Assembly: GCF_001467945.1 (NCBI RefSeq)
Contig: NZ_LNYQ01000013.1
Coordinates: 2,549,098 to 2,613,097 of the forward strand
DNA length: 64,000 nucleotides
Origin: Legionella parisiensis
GTDB lineage: Bacteria > Pseudomonadota > Gammaproteobacteria > Legionellales > Legionellaceae
Direction: 5' to 3'
The notes below the pieces were generated by a model. That model was not told where the DNA came from, did not search any database, and was given only the letters and a program-made list of their open reading frames with translations. The position numbers and the translations under genes are program-made. This document shows positions 61,020-64,000 of this stretch, one piece after another. Numbering within the stretch: position 1 is the first letter of the stretch; the number at the start of each line of letters is the position of its first letter.

Positions 61020-61973
61020 ATGCAATGGAAAGGAATACTGCATTTTTGCTTTAGCTTAACATTCTTATTGGCTGCTTCATCAGCACTGGCTTATGATCAA
61101 CCAGTGGTCAATTTGGGTTATACCAGTTTTTATGATGGAAGTCCCCCTTCTGGGCCAGGCTTCTATTTTCAAGACTATTTCCAGTATTACACTTCCAATC
61201 GTTTTAATGATAACAAGGGCAATAGACTGCCTCTGCCACGTACTGAACTTGATGTTGTTGCAAATGTGACCCAGTTTATTTATGTGACAACAAAAAAAAT
61301 TTTTGGAGCTAGTTTAGGTTTTGCTACCCTTTTGCCTTGGGTAGTTAATGCCCGTGTGGATGACGGATTGGGTAATACCGTGCTAAAAGCTGAAAATGGT
61401 CCTGGTGATTGGTGGATTGGGCCTGCGCTGCAATTTGACCCCATTATGCGAAAAGACGGGAAAGGGCCTTTGTTTGTTCAGCGCTTTGAACTGGATGTGG
61501 TTACCCCAACAGGGCGATACAGCAGTATCAATGCAATTAATCCCAGCAGCCATTTTTGGTCGTTAAATCCCTACTGGGCCTTTACGTTTTGGATGACACC
61601 TAAATTATCCGCTGCGGCACGACTGCATTACCTATGGAATGGTGTCAATCACAGCCCTAACGTTGCTTTTGGACCTAATGTCCATTCCACGCAGGCAGGA
61701 CAAGCTGTTTTTGGAGATATTGCAGTGGGTTATGCGATAATAGAAAAGTGGACAGTGGGTGTGAACGGCTATTTTTTCAATCAGATTACCGACACTCTGG
61801 TTAATGGTGTTGGGGTTCCCGACCGCAAAGAACGTGTTTGGGCAATTGGCCCGGGGATGGTCTATAGTCTCAGCAAAAACCACTTTGTTTTTTTAAATGT
61901 TTACTCTGAGCAAGGTGCCCGAAATCGTGCCCAAGGTACAAATGGAATACTGCGCCTCGTGGTTCATTTTTAA
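61020..61973 (+). CDS. SphA/MetA-type outer-membrane protein (aromatic-degradation porin family)
   Basis: The 317-residue protein has a signal peptide ending SSALA and then a beta-rich body of the phenol-degradation MetA-like family (PF13557 type): YDQPVVNLGYTSFYDGSPP, FQDYFQYYTSNRFND, ELDVVANVTQFIYVT, GDWWIGPALQFDP, PTGRYSSINAINPSSHFW and a C-terminal aromatic end LRLVVHF. The gene has an AAAGGA site. These proteins are found with aromatic or sphingosine degradation operons as pores or lipid sensors; here no catabolic partner is adjacent. The start and end look intact. Confidence 0.82.
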   Translation: MQWKGILHFCFSLTFLLAASSALAYDQPVVNLGYTSFYDGSPPSGPGFYFQDYFQYYTSNRFNDNKGNRLPLPRTELDVVANVTQFIYVTTKKIFGASLGFATLLPWVVNARVDDGLGNTVLKAENGPGDWWIGPALQFDPIMRKDGKGPLFVQRFELDVVTPTGRYSSINAINPSSHFWSLNPYWAFTFWMTPKLSAAARLHYLWNGVNHSPNVAFGPNVHSTQAGQAVFGDIAVGYAIIEKWTVGVNGYFFNQITDTLVNGVGVPDRKERVWAIGPGMVYSLSKNHFVFLNVYSEQGARNRAQGTNGILRLVVHF

Positions 61974-62043
61974 TATACCCTTGTGTGGAGAGAAATAACT
62001 TTATAAACTTGAGTTCCGCTACATCCCTGCATCCAGACCACAA

Positions 62044-62350
62044 TTAGGTATTAGCTCCGTTCCCATGTGCAGGTTTACCGTAGTTCCCACCCGCAGGTGT
62101 TTCAATAATTAAAACGTCACCTGGATGCATTTCTATAAGTGCATAATGCCCTAATTCTTTCTACTTGCCCATTTGCACGTTGAATCCGATTGTGCCCAGG
62201 CTTACCCGAAGCCCCTCCTTGCATTCCATATGGAGCAATTACACGATGGCCGGAAATAATGTTTTCGATCATTTTCTCTAACAGCGAATCCGTCGAATGA
62301 CGCCGTCTCCACCCAATGTGCATCCGTTTTTTTTGTTTATTAATAATCAA
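62044..62350 (-). pseudogene. Hydantoinase B/5-oxoprolinase C-terminal remnant, frameshifted
   Basis: A minus-strand frame from 62350 reads SGHRVIAPYGMQGGASG and KPGHNRIQRANGQVERI, the Gly-rich end of hydantoinase B (HyuB). At about 62150 the frame breaks, and a second frame continues GHYALIEMHPGDVLIIETPA and GGNYGKPAHG to a stop at 62044. In intact HyuB these two parts are continuous. Only about 100 of the family's 500-plus residues remain, so this is a decayed gene fragment. Confidence 0.75.
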
Positions 62351-62565
62351 TGTGACTTAAATGAGGATGTTTCAAAATTAGGAAGTGATTTAATAAAAGC
62401 AAAGGAAAATCCGAGAAATATCAATGTAAACCCTTAGATGCAATCCAGTGAACATGAATAGAAACGAATAAAAAGTAATTATTTGAATGCTTATTTTGGA
62501 CATCTCATTTTTCCCCACCTAAACTTACAATGACTGGATCGTTTAAGCCTCAATAAGGACAAATT

Positions 62566-63399
62566 ATGTGTCGATTTGTAGCTTATATAGGAAAAGAAAA
62601 AATTTTATTGGCGGATCTTTTAATAAAACCTAATAATTCGCTTATAAAACAAAGCCTCCTTGCCCTTGAATCACGTACGTTGACTAATGGAGATGGGTTT
62701 GGATTAGGGTGGTATACTTCGTTCTCTCGAACACCTGCTTTATTCACATCACTTTATCCTGCATGGAATGATCAAAATTTAACTTATTTGGCAAAAAAGA
62801 CTAAGTCTCATTTATTTTTTGGCCATATACGTGCAGCAAGTACAGGAGGGATCTCTCAATTTAATTGCCATCCTTTTATCTATAAAAACTGGTTATTTAT
62901 GCATAATGGATGGATACCCTACTTTGAAAAAATCAAACGTCAAATTCATAATTTATTGGATAATGATATTTATAATTGGATTAAAGGCACTACAGACTCG
63001 GAATTGATTTTTGCATTATTTCTCCAATTAGCAAAAAATTTAAAAATAAAAAATGCCCATGATATCTATAATACTTTACTAAAAACATTGAACTTAATTG
63101 ACGAATTAGTAAAAAAACATCATGAAAAAGCAGTGTCCTATTTTAATATCTGCATCACGGATGGAAAAAGAGTTATTGCATTCCGTTATTGTACTTCTGC
63201 AAAAGGGAAACCCGAAACTATGTACTTCTCCCTGAAAGAAGATTTTACACAAAAAGCAACAAAAGAAACTGTTTACCAGTACGTAATCATTGCTTCTGAA
63301 AAATTATCAACCAACAATGGATTTAAATGGCAAATTATTCCGATCAACCATTGTTTCATGGTTGAGTCAGACTTAAGTATTTCATTACAAAAGCTTTAG
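62566..63399 (+). CDS. Class II glutamine amidotransferase (EgtC/YafJ-type)
   Basis: The 277-residue protein begins MCRFVAYIGKEKIL, where Cys2 becomes the N-terminal nucleophile after Met removal. The further motifs are DGFGLGWYTS, FFGHIRAASTGGISQFNCHPF and WLFMHNGWIPYF, with DSELIFALFLQL, as in the EgtC and YafJ group of the Ntn-hydrolase amidotransferases. EgtC hydrolyses a gamma-glutamyl group during ergothioneine synthesis; other members have unknown roles. The next gene is glutamate-cysteine-ligase-like, which supports a gamma-glutamyl pathway. A TAAGGA site precedes the ATG. Confidence 0.85.
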   Translation: MCRFVAYIGKEKILLADLLIKPNNSLIKQSLLALESRTLTNGDGFGLGWYTSFSRTPALFTSLYPAWNDQNLTYLAKKTKSHLFFGHIRAASTGGISQFNCHPFIYKNWLFMHNGWIPYFEKIKRQIHNLLDNDIYNWIKGTTDSELIFALFLQLAKNLKIKNAHDIYNTLLKTLNLIDELVKKHHEKAVSYFNICITDGKRVIAFRYCTSAKGKPETMYFSLKEDFTQKATKETVYQYVIIASEKLSTNNGFKWQIIPINHCFMVESDLSISLQKL

Positions 63400-63421
63400 T
63401 GGTAATGCTAAGGACTATGCA

Positions 63422-64000
63422 ATGCGCATTAAAAAAATTGAAAACTATAAAATTGATTGTGAATTATTTGAAAAAAGCTTAATTGCTGAAACCCAACTTT
63501 TAGAAAAGTGGTTTACAAAAAACTATTTTAAATCGGAACATATGAATGCCGGTGCCGAAGTTGAATTTCTTATTCTGGATAAAGAATACCAATTAACTCC
63601 TCATAATATTCTTTTTACTAAAAAATTAAAAAACCAAGACTTGGTAAGAGAAGCTGGCGGTAGTCAACTGGAAATTAATACTCCAGTTTTTCACTTAAAA
63701 GACAATTTTTTATCTCTTCTGCATCAAAATATTTTAACAACCTGGAATAAATGTTGTGAAATAGCACATAATACCCGCCATCACTTGGTGCTTATAGGTT
63801 CAATACCGCAAACAGACCATGCTCTTTTCAAACCGTCCTATATTACACCCAAGAATACTTTTCTTTTAATGAATGAGTTTGTAACTAAATATCGCAAAAA
63901 AGCACCATTATCTATTCATATAAAAGGAGAAAATGAAAACCTACTCTTATCCCCAGAATCTTTAGCTATAGAAGGTTTAATATGCGCGTTGCAACTTCAT
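63422..64000 (+). CDS. Glutamate-cysteine-ligase-like (GCS2/EgtA-type), truncated at window end
   Basis: The frame starts at ATG 63422 (AAGGA 7 bp upstream), 22 bp after the amidotransferase stop, and is open to the window edge (193 codons). The motifs are those of the GCS2 family: GAEVEFLILDKEYQLTPHN for the ATP and glutamate site, REAGGSQLEINTPVFHL and LVLIGSIPQT. In ergothioneine pathways EgtA makes gamma-glutamylcysteine. With the EgtC-like gene upstream this suggests a thiol or gamma-glutamyl-amide pathway, but no egtB or egtD is visible and the C-terminal half is missing from view. Confidence 0.8.
   Translation, partial: MRIKKIENYKIDCELFEKSLIAETQLLEKWFTKNYFKSEHMNAGAEVEFLILDKEYQLTPHNILFTKKLKNQDLVREAGGSQLEINTPVFHLKDNFLSLLHQNILTTWNKCCEIAHNTRHHLVLIGSIPQTDHALFKPSYITPKNTFLLMNEFVTKYRKKAPLSIHIKGENENLLLSPESLAIEGLICALQLH

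Noticed and set aside
62117..62350. 77-codon minus-strand ORF as a complete gene
   Set aside because: It is the first frame of a hydantoinase-B remnant whose end continues in another frame, so it is part of a pseudogene.
1..64000. CRISPR array, tRNA, rRNA, insertion sequences and prophage genes
   Set aside because: No regularly spaced repeats, tRNA cloverleaf, rRNA-like tract, transposase or phage protein was recognised in either strand.

Overview
The window looks like a chromosomal segment of a Legionella-type intracellular gammaproteobacterium. It is AT-rich and compact. Ordinary housekeeping genes (parE, an Lhr-type helicase, peptide deformylase, the pncB/pncA NAD-salvage pair) are interleaved with genes typical of that genus: ankyrin-repeat proteins, long coiled-coil proteins of no known family, an OTU-type cysteine protease and a giant 2,766-residue protein. 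No rRNA, tRNA, CRISPR array, insertion sequence or phage gene was recognised. The genus is inferred from gene content and style, and the species cannot be named.

Layout. 1-4.5 kb: the end of a YdcF-like gene, two tandem paralogous exported proteins, an ankyrin protein and an orphan helical protein. 4.9-11.3 kb: pncB-pncA, converging on a large Lhr helicase. 11.4-16.8 kb: small hypotheticals, a chloramphenicol-phosphotransferase-like kinase, an AI-2E-type permease with an overlapping leader ORF, a guanine-deaminase-like enzyme, a VOC protein and a triple-YbjQ membrane protein. 17-22.5 kb: an orphan membrane protein and a glycan-modification group (GT2-GtrA, ArnT-like GT, exported NodB deacetylase). 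22.6-24.8 kb: small conserved genes (PfpI, PhnA-type, YjbQ, DUF167). 25.3-37.5 kb: four same-strand candidate effectors ending in the giant gene. 37.6-46 kb: a double-ATPase ABC protein, parE, a spermidine-synthase-like membrane protein, a YiiX-type peptidase, a VOC protein and a DedA protein. 46.2-50.1 kb: an OTU deubiquitinase-like effector and a bufferin/MNIO ribosomal-peptide operon. 50.2-60.8 kb: a cNMP-patatin lipase, an exported peptide deformylase, small enzymes, a Cys-rich exported protein and an isochorismatase-FUSC pair. 60.3-64 kb: a GNAT gene broken by a TGA codon, a SphA-like outer-membrane protein, a hydantoinase-B remnant, and a class II amidotransferase next to a glutamate-cysteine-ligase-like gene cut by the window edge.

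Most interesting: (1) the giant protein carries a full-length but apparently catalytically dead SecA motor; (2) the bufA-bufB-bufC operon has a recognisable promoter, a dyad at its start site and a hairpin between precursor and enzyme; (3) the OTU-type protease has a long insertion between its catalytic Cys and His; (4) several genes show recoding or decay (8-T tract before the AI-2E gene, in-frame TGA in a GNAT gene, frameshifted hydantoinase remnant). All functional calls rest on recognition of motifs by eye; no database search was possible.
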